NCBI GenBank assembly: GCA_954871525.1
Contig: OX940866.1
Span: forward strand, 15,833,001-15,897,000
DNA length: 64,000 bases
Reading direction: 5' to 3'
DNA from: Parietaria judaica
Lineage: Eukaryota > Streptophyta > Magnoliopsida > Rosales > Urticaceae
Each line of letters begins with the position of its first letter. The stretch's first letter is position 1. This document shows positions 23,826 through 37,900 of this stretch, in pieces. The notes below the pieces were generated by a model. It was given only the letters and a program-made list of their open reading frames with translations, had not been told where the DNA came from and searched no databases. Position numbers and translations under genes: made by a program.

Positions 23826-24401
23826 AGATTGCCCTTTTTAATATATAATTTTGTGAACTAGATATTTTTTATTATAAGATACAAATAAATTACTTGCTCC
23901 ATGGATGGACCAATTGAGCAAAGAAAATCATTCTGTATTTATATTTATTTATATAACGGAATTGTTGTAATCGTTAAAGACAATTTTATGCCTAACGAAA
24001 CCGTTATTGGATACATTTACTAATTTTAAGAACCTAAAAGAGATTCTTTATTACGTTAAATGCGTGCTTGTCATATTATAAATTAATTATTAAATTTTGG
24101 TTAAAATTAATTATTAAAGATTTTGGATATCATTTATTATTATATCGAAATAATAAACTGAAGAAAATAAATAAAAGCACTTTAGTCCAAAATAAAATTA
24201 TCATCTTATTTTACCAATAATGTAAACTTGAGTGTTATTCAAAGTTTATAACAAGACCGTTACATATATTTTTTCAAATTTATCTATTAATAACATGCAT
24301 GTCTTACTAGAAACCTCTTGGAACTTCTATCTTTCTACGCACTAAAGATTGCCCTTTTTTAATATAAAGGGATTTTATTACGATAAAATTTTGTGAACTA
24401 A
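23826..24401. repeat. Tandem duplication left of the Helitron, holding an empty-site paralogue
   Basis: Two units about 519 bp apart each begin AAAGATTGCCCTTTTT and run to TTTTGTGAACTA. In the first unit (from 23826) this is followed by uninterrupted AT-rich sequence. In the second (from 24345) the Helitron follows immediately at 24402, and the first unit's continuation is instead found right of the Helitron from 42103. The first unit therefore preserves what the target looked like before insertion. Confidence 0.7.
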
Positions 24402-25009
24402 TCTATATATATATAAAAGGAAAATCTCACCATATTTAATTCATAGTCTAGAAAGCTTGGAATTATGTTATCCTCTCATTCTAAAATTTCACAATTTTGA
24501 TTTATTTTTCTACTAATTTTATTTTCATTTGATTCAATACGACATTTCAACTTCTAAACTCTTTCCACCCAGCTTTACGACATTTATGAGTCATGACTTA
24601 TTTTCATTTATCAATAGATTCAAGTTTATGCGATGGACCGATTTATTTTCACAGCCCTTTCCCCTTCTTTCTTTACTCCTTTCTCTTTTCTCTTCCACAT
24701 ATGACCGGAATCTCCCCTCGCGCGACGCAAACCTCTCGCTGATTTTTCATGGTGAGTGAACGAATTCACACTTTCGTGTCTTTCAAATTCATTTTGTTCT
24801 CTTCCTGTTCGATTTCATTTCACGAATAGGGGAACACGTTTTTTATTTTGATTGAAAGAAATCGTGACTGGGTTTTTCGTTTTGGTGTTTGCATTTGCGC
24901 TTGGCATTTGGGAGCGAGCACCAAGTGTTTAATGAAATTCCAAGCTTAAGATACTATTTTGTTGATGATTTTTTGTGGAGAATTACTAGAGTCTAGAATA
25001 CCAATCTGG

Positions 25010-26240
25010 GTATCCCCTCGCGCGTCACAAATCTCTCGATATGCTGCGAATGCGAAGCGACTCTTCTCCCACAGGCGTTCGCATTTTCCAGGTCTACAAA
25101 TGTCGAACAATTTTTCTTTTTCTTTTTTAGGGTCTGCGTTTCTTTGATTGCTTTATTTTTTTCCTCAGACGATTTTTTCTATCAATCTGCAGGTCTTTAC
25201 TATTTTGGCTGTTTATTATCCTTTTCTTGATGATCCCGGCAAGTTTCTAATTTCCGGTTGTTTGGTTTTAGTTATTTCAGGTAGATTTAATTTGATTTTA
25301 GATGTATGGAATGCATATTCATTTTTGCTTTCTTCTTCAGGTATGTTGAAAATTTCTGTAAAGTGCTCTTCAAGCGGTCACCGGTGAATTAGCTCGACGG
25401 ATTTGGTTGTCTTCCTCTTAATCTCCCCGTACGTTGTGGCTGCGACTACGAAGCCACTCTTCTCCCACTAGCTTCTTCAGAAGTCCGAAGGTAAATACAT
25501 TTCTCTAAACTAAAATTTGATAGTTAATTTGTTCTGAATTCTTCTGCTGTGAGATTATTCAGTGTGTCAATAATTAGAAGGTGAATAAGTGATGTAATCT
25601 GGTTGAACAAGAGTTGTTTGGAATGAATTTATGTTATTATGACCCTTTTTTTTTTTGCGATCCGGATTTGTTATGAACTATTTTGGACCTCCATCTTTTG
25701 TTATTTTATGTGTTACTTTTTCCCCTGATACGAAGATATACGATGAATTTACATACACACTTATCTCAAATTTTGACAATACTTTATGTGTTCTGATTGA
25801 TTTATTAGGTTAAACGGTCACCGGTGAATTAGCTCGGTGGATTCAGTTGTCTACCTCCAAAAACATCGTGCTCACCATTTGCTTTCGAGTAGGCACTCCT
25901 CTGTCTAAGCTTTCAGAGGTCCACTTTCTATCAAAAAGGTTGTGATTTGCATTTGTTATATATTAAGTTATATTTAGAGAGATTTCATTCTCAACAAGAC
26001 TCTTCTTAGTATATTAGCTTAAATGTCTATACATGAACGTGGATGAAAACAATATTAGTTTGAGTCCTCTTAAAAGAAAATATTAATTTAATACTATCTG
26101 AATTTGATTTATTAGGTTAAACGGTCACCGGTGAATTAGATCGGTGGATTCAGCTGTCTTCCTCCTCTATTCTTGATAGCTACATACGTTTCATACTCTT
26201 CTTCTAGCTTCTTCGGAAGTCTGAAGGTAATTACATTTCT
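25010..26240. repeat. Dispersed ~110-bp modules in the Helitron 5' region
   Basis: Units at about 25374-25495, 25815-25925 and 26117-26232 share CGGTCACCGGTGAATTAG, a GGTGGATT-like box, and a TTCTTC/AGTCCGAAGG tail. A partial related unit is at 25015-25100 (CTCTTCTCCCAC). Spacing is about 300-440 bp. They do not code for anything recognisable; they may be leader or regulatory sequence of the Helitron. Confidence 0.6.
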
Positions 26241-28641
26241 TTAAATTGATTGTCGAATAAGGTACATACGTTTCATAGTATCTTTCTTGCTATTCGTATT
26301 TAACTCTTTTGTAATGTGAGATGTATTTTTGACAAAAAGAGAATGAAATTGAACTTTCAATAGCATTTGTACATGCTTTTATGAATATTTAAGACTTTAA
26401 TATTTTAGACTTTAGAATATTGGCTTTAATTTGTTAAATTGTGCGGTGGTAAACTTAATGTTAATGATCAGAATTTGAGTGAACACCCGAGCAAGATGAG
26501 ATAATCTCATATAGCTTATTGAGAATCCAGAACTAAAGCTGCAAAAAATAATATATAGGAAAGAAATGTGTTATCCATAATAAAAACACTTAGTTAATTG
26601 ATATAAATTAACTTAACACACTTAACACTTAATAAACTGTGCATATACATCTAGCATTAATGATATATAACAACAAACATTAATTAATTGCATATAAGAA
26701 ACCATTACATTCAGTATATAAAAACTGAAAAATCGGAATCCTTATGATCGTGTGAAAGTAAAGTGCATAAATGAATGAGAATAAATGAAAAGTTAAGAGT
26801 GCATAGCATTGAATGATTGAATTATCATTAGAAGATTCTACAATGCATATCGAACAAAGCTAGGGTAATGAATGCTTACAAAACAGAGTAATAATCCACA
26901 AGTGTATTTTTTCAACCATTCATCTACTTCAAACCACAATAACGTTTGAATGAAAGCAATGAAATGAAAAAATATACGATTCTATATCAGGCTGGCTCCT
27001 AAATTCTATATTCATGAAAAAATATTCCTCCATGTGATCGATGTGTTTAGTTTTCGTATAGGAATTTACCGTGTCATTTGAAGTTTGAGTTTTTAAATGA
27101 TTTATTTTTTCCACTTTTGGCCTTACAAATTTCTTAGCGCAGGTGTTGAGTACGTTCTCCAAGCTTAGGATGTCCATCTTGGGGAGAAGAGTGACATTTC
27201 CATGCTCGAACTCAAACCTCTCCAAGCTTAGGATGTCCATCTGGTGTTATTTTCCTCCTGATTATTTAAAGTTTCATTTCCATGTGATATATGCTTAAAT
27301 TGTGATTTTTTTTTTCTTAAAATTGTCGACAAACATTTTGAGTTATACCTTGATGTATGTCGTTGAATTAAAACAATAATCAAGTTACATTAGTAAGTTG
27401 TCCAATAACAATATGTTTCATTAATTTGCTTAAATATTTTTTTGAGAGGAATCTAAATGGGCTTAGTGTCAATACGGGAAAGTCACACCGAGCCTCTTAT
27501 TCGTCTTCCGCTCCCCCGATAAGCATAATATAAAGATCTCATTTTAAACATTAAGCTATCATTGCATTTTTCTTACCTTTAGGGAGTGAGTGATTCATGA
27601 AATATTTATCATTTTCATGCATTATTTTTAAAACAATTTGTAGACATGTATTTGAGCTACCTAATATTTTTTAGCCACCGCATTGACATTTAAATTTGTT
27701 TAGCAGTCTTATTTTATAATTTGCTTGATTATAAGTTTTAGGCCCCTTTCCAAGTTTTAAGCTTCGAAATATTCTGCCACTATATGAGAGTGATGTATGA
27801 CCTTTTCTTAAGTAAGATTCTTCTTAAATGTGTTTTTTTTTTTTCAAATGTTTTGTATGTGTTAATGTTATTATAATGTAGTGACTTATATAAGTTATCT
27901 TTAACTAATTATTTGCTATGTATTGTATACGTACTTTTTAGGTAGAATCTTTTGTAAAAAGTTAAAACACTTTTGATGCTAATATTATCGTATATCTTGA
28001 ACAAAGGATGCGATCGAGGGTTTTTTTGGTTGGTAACGAATCATACTAAGATTAAGATCCTATACACAATTGAATTGAAACTTTTCAATATGTGGTACAT
28101 ACTAAGATTAAGTCTAAAATATTTTTGTCCTTCCAATTATCTTATTTACGAAAAGAAGGTTATTTGATTTAGCATATTACTCATGTCGTCCAGGAAGTGC
28201 CAGAAAAACACAACAGTTGTGGCTCAAGGTGGCGAATCAACGTGCTTGAACTTCTTGGAATATTTTTATGGGCAAAGAGGAGTCAAATAGGAAAAATTGA
28301 GAAGATGATGAAATACCCTCTCTATATATAGAGGGACTTTTTATGAGTATATATATTGATGAGCTTGAACTTCTTAGAATATTTGTTGGTCTATTTTTTT
28401 TTATTTATCTACTCATCTTCAACACTCTCTGCGAAGGTCTGCGTGCATAGCAAAATCAAGGTATCACGATTCAATGCAATTTTACTTCTGCACTTCTGCA
28501 ATCAACAGTCGTCTTATATATATATTATTATAATTTATATGTATATAACTTTCATCTGCTATGCAAAAGGTGTGTCAGCCAATAAATGTATATTGTATTT
28601 AAGCAAGCAACCAAAACAACACATTCATATCGTTTGATCTG

Positions 28642-28681
<40 letters not shown>

Positions 28682-29129
28682 CTATAATATATGCAGGATG
28701 ATATTAAAATATAGGTATATATTATATAATATTGTTCTTTGTTCAAATCTGTTTAGGGTTTACAATGATCAAATCTGTGTTTCAACTATAAATTGATTGG
28801 TTTTAGGGTTTAGGGTTTCAACTATAATTATTGGCTGCACAAGCAAATAGAAGTTAAAAAGTTCCCACTCATGTAAGCTAATTTAGTGTTTAATATTTAG
28901 CATTTATTTTGTACGTTAAATTTTTTTAGCGTATTCAATACAGATTAATGATATTCCTTTTTGGTTTTGTTGCCTTTTCATTCTTCTCTACATTAAACAT
29001 ATTTATTCCTTTCATTCATTATGGCTTATCATTATAGCTGAAGCCCTTATGTCTACACATATAACACAGCCAAATCCACATTCAGAAAGAGAGAAAAATT
29101 CAGACTAGAGCAAACATCATATTTTCATC
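26241..29129. other. Helitron interior without a recognised gene
   Basis: AT-rich. A minus-strand open frame at 26929-27240 contains a short internal duplication (MDILSLE twice, from CTCCAAGCTTAGGATGTCC repeated near 27160 and 27220), with no family assigned. A (TA)n microsatellite lies at 28640-28679. TTTAGGG-like short repeats occur near 28753 and 28802. Confidence 0.4.
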
Positions 29130-32100
29130 ATGTCACTTGTATGTTTAAAAGATTTGAGTACACAAAGAGAAAGTTGGTCAATTAAAGTAAGAGTAATACA
29201 TTTGTGGGAAGCGTTGAACAAGCAGAGGAACAATGAGTTGATTAGCTTAGATATGGTGTTTCTCGACCATGAGGTATGTATGATCTTAAATTTTACTTAT
29301 CTTGCAATGTACTCAATTGAAGCTTAATTGTTTATAGATTTCATGTTTTTTTGAAATCTCTTTATCATTATTTCTTAGGGTCTCTTTTCTTATCTTTATG
29401 TTTTTACATAACACCGCCAATTACCCGTACAGAAAGAATTTTTTTTCTCCCATTTTAATCACAAAAAGCAAACTTTAGGATTAAAAAATATCAATGTTTT
29501 TAAAAAGCGCTGTTGAGGCGCGCCTTATTTTAATTATAATTCATTTTAGCTTTACTCTATAGCTTTATCAATTTAATTGTCGTCCAAAGTTCATATCGTA
29601 CTCAGTACATTTGTGATTAAAACTTTAGATGCTCAATTCAAGATTTATAGTAATATGGTTCCTATTCATGTGAGATTTATCAATTCATGTAGTTTTCATC
29701 ATGTTATTTTAACAGTGTTGTCGTATAACCTCAATTTTAAGTGTGTTGTCGTCTAGCTTATAAGACCCTGATATATAACTCAAAATATTGTCTTGCTCTC
29801 TGTCTTTGGACTTCTTTTGCTTCCTTCCTCAATTCTCTTTTTTGGTTACTTATAGTAATAATATATATTTTATTTGTATTTCATGTTTTTTATTCTAAAT
29901 TCCTTTATCGTTAAGTCTTAGGGTCTCTCTTCTTATCTTTATGTTTTTACATAACACCGCCCTATTACCCGTAGAGAAAGAAAACAATTGTGAAGAAAAA
30001 ACTAAGTTTAGCTTCTCCCATTTTAATCACAAAAAGCAAAGTTTAGGATTAAAAAAATATCAATGTTTTAAAAAACGTTACTGAGGCGCGCCTATTTTTA
30101 ATTATAATTCATTTTAGCTTTACTCTGTAGCATTATCAATTTCATTGTCGTTCAAATTTCATTTCGTAAACAGTACATTTGTCATTTGCATTTTTGGATG
30201 CTCAATTCAAGAATTATAATAATATTGTTCCTATTCATGTGGTAAAAATATGTCGTTCTCAACATGTTATTTTAACAGTGGTGTAGTATGACCTCAATTT
30301 TAAGTATGTTGTCGTCTAGCTTCCTGTAGTATGAGACCCTAATATATAACTAAAAAATAGTGTCTTCCTCTCTGTCCTTCGACTTCTTCTGCTTCCTCAA
30401 TTCTCTTTTTTGGTTACTTATAGTAATATATATTTTATTTGTATTACTGTATTCATCGATCTCATTAAAAACTGATACAAAATATATACTAAATAATTAA
30501 ATATTTAGATAGTATTCATCAATCACATAAGGAGTTTGTCAATTCTACACTGTTTGACTTTTTCTTCCTAATATCGAGCGGGTTTAAAGACATTATTATT
30601 AATGTTTTATCTATAAATTTCAGGGAAGTTTGATTAGTGCAACCATAAAAAAAAGTATGGTTAGCAAGTTCAAACCCCTCATAGAAGAAGGGAGTGTTTA
30701 TGCAGTAAAGAACTTTGAAGTGGTTGAAAGTATGGGTAAATTTAAAGTGGTGGATTTGAAGGTTAAAATCGTGTTTACTTTATACACTTCTATAAAAAAG
30801 GCGGAAGATGACTTTTCTATAGAGAGGCATTGCTTCCAGTTTCAACCGGCTAGCGTTATTGAAGCACGCATGAATGACGATACACTTTTGACAGGTTTGT
30901 AATGTGTGATTGTATATATGTGTTTGCACATTTTTCTAACTTGGTAAATTGTTGGTTTTGCAGATATTCTAGGTTGCTTAACAATGATTAAAGATTTGGT
31001 AAGAGTGGGAATGAAAGGTCATCGAAAAAGAGACATCGAGATTATAACACTTGAGTATGTACTTTTGATTATAAAGGTTTACTTTATAGCTAAATAACGT
31101 GTTTAATGATTTTTTCTTATTATTTATTTTCAGCTTAGGAAAATGTAAAGTTACACTTTGGGATGAATTTGCGGAAAATTTTGAGATTAAAAATCAACTT
31201 GAGAAGCCGGATGAACCTGTAATAATAATCATTACTTCTACACGAGTTTCATCTTTCCAAGGTATGAATTCTTCATTAAATGTTGTTTGTTTCCATCACT
31301 TAATATTTAAACCTTGAACACTAATTCTATTTGGGGTTTCATTTGGAAGGTGCTCTTAACTTTTCAACTACAAATGCAAGCCAGATATTGTTCAACATAA
31401 AGAACGAGTATGTCGAAATACTAGCCAAGCAGTTTTCAAAAGATGTACCTCAAGTTCCACTGCTCGAATCTTCCGCTCCTCAAAAAACATTTGAAGAGGA
31501 TATGTCGGCAAACAGAATGACTATCGACGAATTTCTGAGCTCTGATTGGAGGAACAAAACACCGGTAGGTTCTTATATTTCATACTTAATCATATAACTT
31601 TTTTACTGTATTTTTCTTGACATATTATCATAAATGTAGGGCTACGCAGTGACCATTGTGGGTGTGATAGATGGTATAGATGAGACAAGTAAATGGTATT
31701 ATTTAGGGTGTCGCATTTGCAAGCAAAAGGGAAAAGAAATTGGCGATGGAGTTTTCAAATGTAGGTGCGAGAAGGACTTGATTGCACGGGTTCCATTGTA
31801 AGTTATCAAATATAGATATATTTGTATATTACGAATTATGGAAAATTTTAGAATATAATATAATATAAAAACTTATTTGAAACTCAATAGCTACCTAATT
31901 AGTTATTTCTTTGGTAGGTACAAACTGAATTTACATGTTAAAGATGAAATTACCGCGATGACGTGTGTTGCTCTACACGGAGTTACTGAAAGAATGTTGG
32001 ACTCATCACCCAATAAGTTCATTAACAAAGACGGTACAATAACGGAAGAAATTCCTTATGAAATCAAACAACTATGTGGCCGAAAGTTTGTGTTCAAATT

Positions 32101-32457
32101 AGGAATAACGGACTACAATATCACGTTTGGGCACGACAAATTCACTGTAAAAGATTTCATTGAAGTTGGAGAGAGTACCGGCACCAAATTCAAGTTGGAG
32201 AATGGCACTGTAAGTCTAAATTAGACTTAGTTGTAAATCTTTTAAAGTAGTAAAAATTAAATCAATTATTATTTCTTATTTAGGGATCCAATTCATTTTC
32301 GACTAATGATGCGGCCGAGGGTTCTGAATCTCAAGAATCAAGTCTGACAAGCACAAGTGTAAAAAAGAGGAAGCTGGATTTAGGTGATGAGCAAAACAAA
32401 GATGAGTTAGTGAAGAACAAGGTGAACCAAATACTGGCGGAAATAGAAGGCTCATAA
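29130..32457 (+). CDS. RPA1-like single-stranded DNA-binding protein of the Helitron
   Basis: Replication protein A large-subunit homologue, the accessory gene typical of plant Helitrons; it probably binds single-stranded transposition intermediates. Eight exons: 29130-29273, 30624-30894, 30964-31054, 31134-31261, 31350-31564, 31640-31797, 31918-32209 and 32284-32457. They join in frame to 490 residues. The order is a DBD-A OB fold (start MSLVCLKDLSTQ), a DBD-B OB fold (LGKCKVTLWDEFAENF), and a DBD-C with a four-cysteine zinc ribbon (CRIC ... CRC, exon 6). The C-terminus has a basic KKRKLDLG stretch that could be a nuclear signal. There are no stops, so it looks intact. It lies about 2.5 kb upstream of RepHel on the same strand. 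Confidence 0.92.
29330..30435. repeat. ~555-bp tandem duplication in RPA intron 1
   Basis: Two consecutive copies (about 29330-29880 and 29881-30435) share ordered landmarks: GGGTCTCT...CTTATCTTTATG, ACATAACACCGCC, GAGGCGCGCC, and a shared end CTCTTTTTTGGTTACTTATAG. They are diverged by point changes and small indels. Confidence 0.75.
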
Positions 32458-34931
32458 TTTTATATTATATTCTGGATGTGAGATATTTATGTTTCTGTGT
32501 GTTTGTTTTTATTATTATTTTAATTTTGAACGTTTGGTTGTTTTACATGTTTTAAGTTTTGGACCTGTCTTTAATTGAAAGGAAAACAAACAAAGTTCGG
32601 AATATTTATGTAGATTGTTGTTATATCAAAAAGTTTTTAGATGTGTTCGCAGATTAAAAAAACAAAGTTCAGAATACATTTTTTGGTTGTTTAATACATT
32701 CTTTTTTATTGGGTTTTGGTTCTATTCAATGTTTTTAAACTGTTGTGTTATCTCTTTCCAAGCAGATCTGAAAAAAGAAGTTTTTATTTTATTTTATTTT
32801 ATAACTTTATATTGTTATGGTTTATACAACGTCCATGTGGCTTATTTTGGACCTTAATTGCCAATATTTGCATGGTTTATATATGGTATTATGTGTTAGT
32901 ATACCATATTTTATGTTACGAAAGCAATTGAAATCTTAGAGGATGCTGGCAAAAGAGATAAGCACACAAAGGTTAAGGAATATTTACGATGCATTTGTAT
33001 GTGGATTATATTCCTCTAAGAATTCTTAAAATTACTTTTCGTTTGCTATTTTAGTGTAAAGTGATTAGTTCTTTATCTAAGGAAACTTAATATTTTCACA
33101 AACATCATCTCCTCAATTAAATGTTTTATTTTGCTCTTTTTGTATGTGAATAGTTATAGGTATGTTTTCTTTATTGCTCACTAAATAAGTAAACCAAAAT
33201 ATTTATCATGCATTTATATGTGGATTTAAAAGTATAAAATAGGAAAACTTCCTAATTAATTAAAAAAATAAAAGTTTTAGGTGTAATATAAAATTAAAAT
33301 ATAACACTAGAAAAGTATTAATATACAAACACAAAAAAAATAAAATGCATCCCTATATTTTCATTAAAAAAAAATAAAGAATAATTGATCGCCACGAAAT
33401 AATAATGACACGCTATTATAATTGCTTATTACGAGTAAAAAATGTTGACTTTATTTATTAAATATCAAAACAATTTTTTTGTTCAGTTAGTAAAAATAAC
33501 TTACGATTAAGTTTTCTCATTTTGAAAATTAAGCTATCGTTGTGTTCTTCTTAGAAATTTGTAAGTTTTACTTCACAAGGTATTTTTGTACCAATTTTTC
33601 TATAAGAGTATCTATATGACGAGCCTAACACTGATTTGAGCAATATTTGACTTTAAAAAGGTATATTTGACTTTATTTATTAAATATGAAAACAAATCGT
33701 TTGTTGATTCCATCTTTAAAAAATAAAAAAAATTCGAGACCATATCTTTGCCTACAGCTACGAGCCATAATATCTGTTATAAAGACTCATTAATATAGGA
33801 AAGTTAAGGCAGTAACTAATTAAAAAAAAACGTTTAAAGCAGTAACTAATTGTTTTCAGTTTTTTCATAGCTTTATTTTCTGCAGACCTTCTCTGTTCAT
33901 CTCTTCGGTTCATATTTGCAAGCGACCATGATGGCACTTCCACATGTTCACACTGGAGACTTAATGTGACGGAGGAGTCTCGGAGGAAGCATTTCTTCGT
34001 GGTTGGTCATCTTCTTTAACGTTATATCTCTCTCCTCATTAAGTTTCCTAAGTTCTTATTTATCCTTTCGATAAGATCATTGAAGAATTGGTTGTTTTAA
34101 TATCTGTTTTTTTTTTTCCTTGAAAATCAATGGAAAGATTCAGTAGATGAAATTATATGTTCTAACCTTTACTTTCTTTGTCCGGGCTTTAATCATTTAA
34201 GCATTTGTTTTACTATCCATTTGTGTTTTCTTTTCCATTTCCATCCACAATAAAATTAGTGGATTGAATCATTTACAATTTACCAAATCACTGAACTTTT
34301 TTTTTTTTTTTCAATTGTTGCAGCAGCTAAACAGATACGAAGGTTTTATGTAACAACGGAATTGTGAGATAATCGAACGCTGAATTGGAAAAAAACAGAG
34401 GAGTGAAGCTATAGCAAGAACATTGGAAAGGTTTTAAGGTATACTGATATACAATTTATTTTTAAACATTATCATTATATTCCATTAGTTAGCAGATTCT
34501 TAAAATCACAAGGATAGAAACGAATTCAGAAATAGAGGCTATTTCTGATTGGGCTAACATAATTGTTTCTTTCCAACGATAGGAAGTTTATATGTATCAA
34601 CGGGTCAAATGACTTGAGAACATATACCTCAATCTGCTACGTACTCTATTATACTCCCATCAATAATGGGAAAGGTATGAAATTACTTTGGCCATATTTC
34701 TCTCCTTTATAAATATTACCCAGTAGAAGCCTCCTGAGTTTATCTGTTTTCCTTTTGGTTTTTAACCAGGATATGTGGGATTGGCAAGGAGTCAGAGAAG
34801 AAAACCAGGGTGTGCAAAAAATTAGATTTTAAAATTTATTTAATTTGTTTTTCAAAGGTTATTATTTGAAATATTAAAAACTACAATATACGATGACAAT
34901 TTGATAATTTGTAAGTTATTCCAATGTAGAA
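32458..34931. other. Spacer between the two Helitron genes
   Basis: AT-rich with many stops in all frames. The part from about 33.9 kb probably contains the RepHel promoter and untranslated leader exons, because an acceptor-like AG (ATGTAG) stands directly before the first coding ATG. Nothing else recognised. Confidence 0.4.
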
Positions 34932-37900
34932 ATGGTGGACACCCTTGACGAGGACCGGTACATTCGATGTAGGTTGGCACATATGACACGATATGCGCGG
35001 TTTGAAACATTGAGGATTAAACGAAATGATGGGAACATGTCTGTAAGCCAATCCACTAAAGCAAGGCTATTCGTAAAAAAATTAATGTGCAAACACGCAA
35101 GATTACAAAGAAAAATTGCAATTATAAACAAGAGACACAAGTGGTCTTACCAAGCAAGAAAGAATGCCAAGATCCAATTCATAACTACCACAACAGCCTG
35201 TGTGGCTAGGATTAATAACGTACAAGGTATTTCTTTATCGCCAATTTCCTTAAATTTAGTTTCTTCATTTCCTTATTGCTATTTGAAAAAAATTAGCAAA
35301 GTCGTTAATTTCTTGAGTTAATTAAATGATTTAATCAAAACAACTTTCATTTTATAAAACTAAAGTTTCAAGACAAACTGAATGAAAAAAAGTTTGTAGC
35401 AATTTGATAAATATTTTACTTCATAACTTTGAATCAAACCACTTAAAGTCATAGTAATACTAATTATAACTAAACTAAACTATTTGAAAAACAAAAAGAT
35501 AGTGTACAAATACACATAGATTTAAGTATTCCGTCTTAATAACAAAACTGTGTTATCGTATGCAGCCACGTCCACTTTGACAAATGAAATGGAAGTTATT
35601 GGAGAGGGCCAAACACTCTGTACTCAGGTATCAAGTGAAGCCAAACCGAATGAAACAGGTAACCTCGATGAGTTTATTATATATGGTCACTACAATTACA
35701 GCAATTTGATAAATATTTTACTTGATAACTTTCAATCCAAACACTTAAACTCATAAATAATAACTCTTATTCAAACAGCCTATTCTGGGAAACGGAGAAT
35801 GTATGTACATGACCTTACGAGAACGGCAGGAGACTATTTAGAAAATCAAGGTAATTAAGTTATATAAAAAAATCATTTTTATCAAAATCGTTAATATGGT
35901 ATAAATTTGATTATAAGTTTATAATTTAACATACAGAAATTCGGAGTTTGTACGTGAATTGTTTTCAAGTCGGTGAAACATCAAATACACAGACATCAAA
36001 AGGTAACATGATTGGTTTATAAAGCTCTCTTACATATATAGCAATTCTAAAAATATTTGAATTCGTAGCTTTCAATTAAAAAATAAATTAAACCCTTAAT
36101 GTAATAATTCTTATTCAAATATAGGCTATTTTGGTACACGGGGGATCCAACCAAATTACCATAGAGGCACGACAGAAAACTGTTACGAAATCCCAGGTAA
36201 TTTGGTTAAGAATTATATAGGTATTTAATAAAATAACATCAGTTAAATAATAGTTTTAAATAGTCATATTATTTAATATACAGTAGCGTCCAATTTGCAC
36301 ATGGGTTGTTTTCAAGTCGGTGAAACATCAAACAAATGTTCATCAACACCAGTCGAAAAAAGTGTACAAGGTAAGCAAATATAATTTATTTTCATTTCTG
36401 TTATTCAATGCATGGTGTTAAGAAAAATAATTAGAAAGTTTATGTATGGTCCTCTAATTACCAACTATGATTACAGTTAAACAATCGCATTTTTGGAATA
36501 TCGGGAAACCAACAGACACATGCAAAGATTGTGGGGCGATTTTCTGGAAAGAAGAGCGGACCAAAAAGTACAAAAGATCATGTAATCCTAAGTTTATGTT
36601 CTGCTGCTCAGAAGGTCGCGTCAAAGTACCGCTACTTAAACACCCGCCAACAGTACTTGCTTATCTACTTGGTCCCGAATCTGGAAGTAAAGGTGTTTCA
36701 TTCCAAAAGGAAATAAGAACATACAATTCAATGTTCGCTTTCACATCAATGGGAGGTCGCATCGACCCAACAATTAATCGGGGAAGAGGGCCATATGTTT
36801 ATAGAATAAGCGGCCAAAATTACCATAGAATTGGTTCATTATTGCCTCCACCAGGAAGACAACCTCGATTTGCCCAGCTCTACATCTACGATACGGAAAA
36901 TGAAATAGCCAACAGAATGAGCGCAATGCGTCGACAATTTGGAGCCACAGGAATTAGTGAAGAAGTAACTGAGGCCCTTTCAAAAATGTTGGAAGAACAT
37001 AACGTATTGGTCAAATCGTTTCGGATGGCGCGTGATAGGTACCAAGAAGCTCCAGATGATTCATTTTCTCTCCGACTAATAAATACCCGAAATACAGATG
37101 GCCGACAATACAACATGCCCGTTGCTGATGAAGTTGCAGGCCTAATAGTAGGGGATTTCAGTGAAAATAATTTCGAGCGTGATGTGATAGTTGAACACCG
37201 TGCAAATGGTCTTCAACGAATAACTGAACTTCATCCATCCTTCATGGCAATGACTTACCCTTTGATTCACCCATATGGAGAAGACGGGTTCCGAAATAAC
37301 ATAGAATTGCAAAACATAGACGTGCAAACTGCAAAGCGGCAAACGTTAACGATGAGACAATATTATTGTTTTAGACTTCAACAACGATTGTGCGAAGGAC
37401 ATACACTGTTGAGAGCGGGAAGATTGCTGCAGCAGTACATCGTCGACGCTTACATGGCAATTGAAGAAGGGCGTTTCAGATGGATACGAAATAATCAAAA
37501 GCAGTTACGGTCAGACTTATTTTCGGGATTAATGGATGCAGTTTAACGAGGAGACACTGATGCTAAAAAAATTGGAAAAGCCATAATTTTACCTTCTTCA
37601 CACACCGGTGGGCCCCGCTACCGAGCGCAAAATTACCAGGATGCAATGGCAATTTGCAAATGGGCGGGATATCCAGATCTCTTCCTGACCTTTACGTGCA
37701 ACCCAAAATGGCCAGAGATAAATGAAATGCTTCGCTTGATTGAACAAGAGAACGATCCCAATAGACTTGACATTGTTAGTCGAGTTTTTGAGATCAAACT
37801 CAAACAATTCATGGAAGACTTGAAAAAAGAAAAACCGTTCGGACACGTGATTGCATGTAAGTTATAAACATTCATAAGTTTAATAATTTTGTGTCTTACC

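Noticed and set aside
26929..27240. Minus-strand open frame with MDILSLE repeated, possibly a leucine-rich-repeat fragment
   Set aside because: The similarity is a short nucleotide duplication; no LRR spacing or other domain supports it.
28750..28825. TTTAGGG-like repeats suggesting interstitial telomere DNA
   Set aside because: Only three or four irregular units inside the Helitron interior; too few for a telomeric tract.
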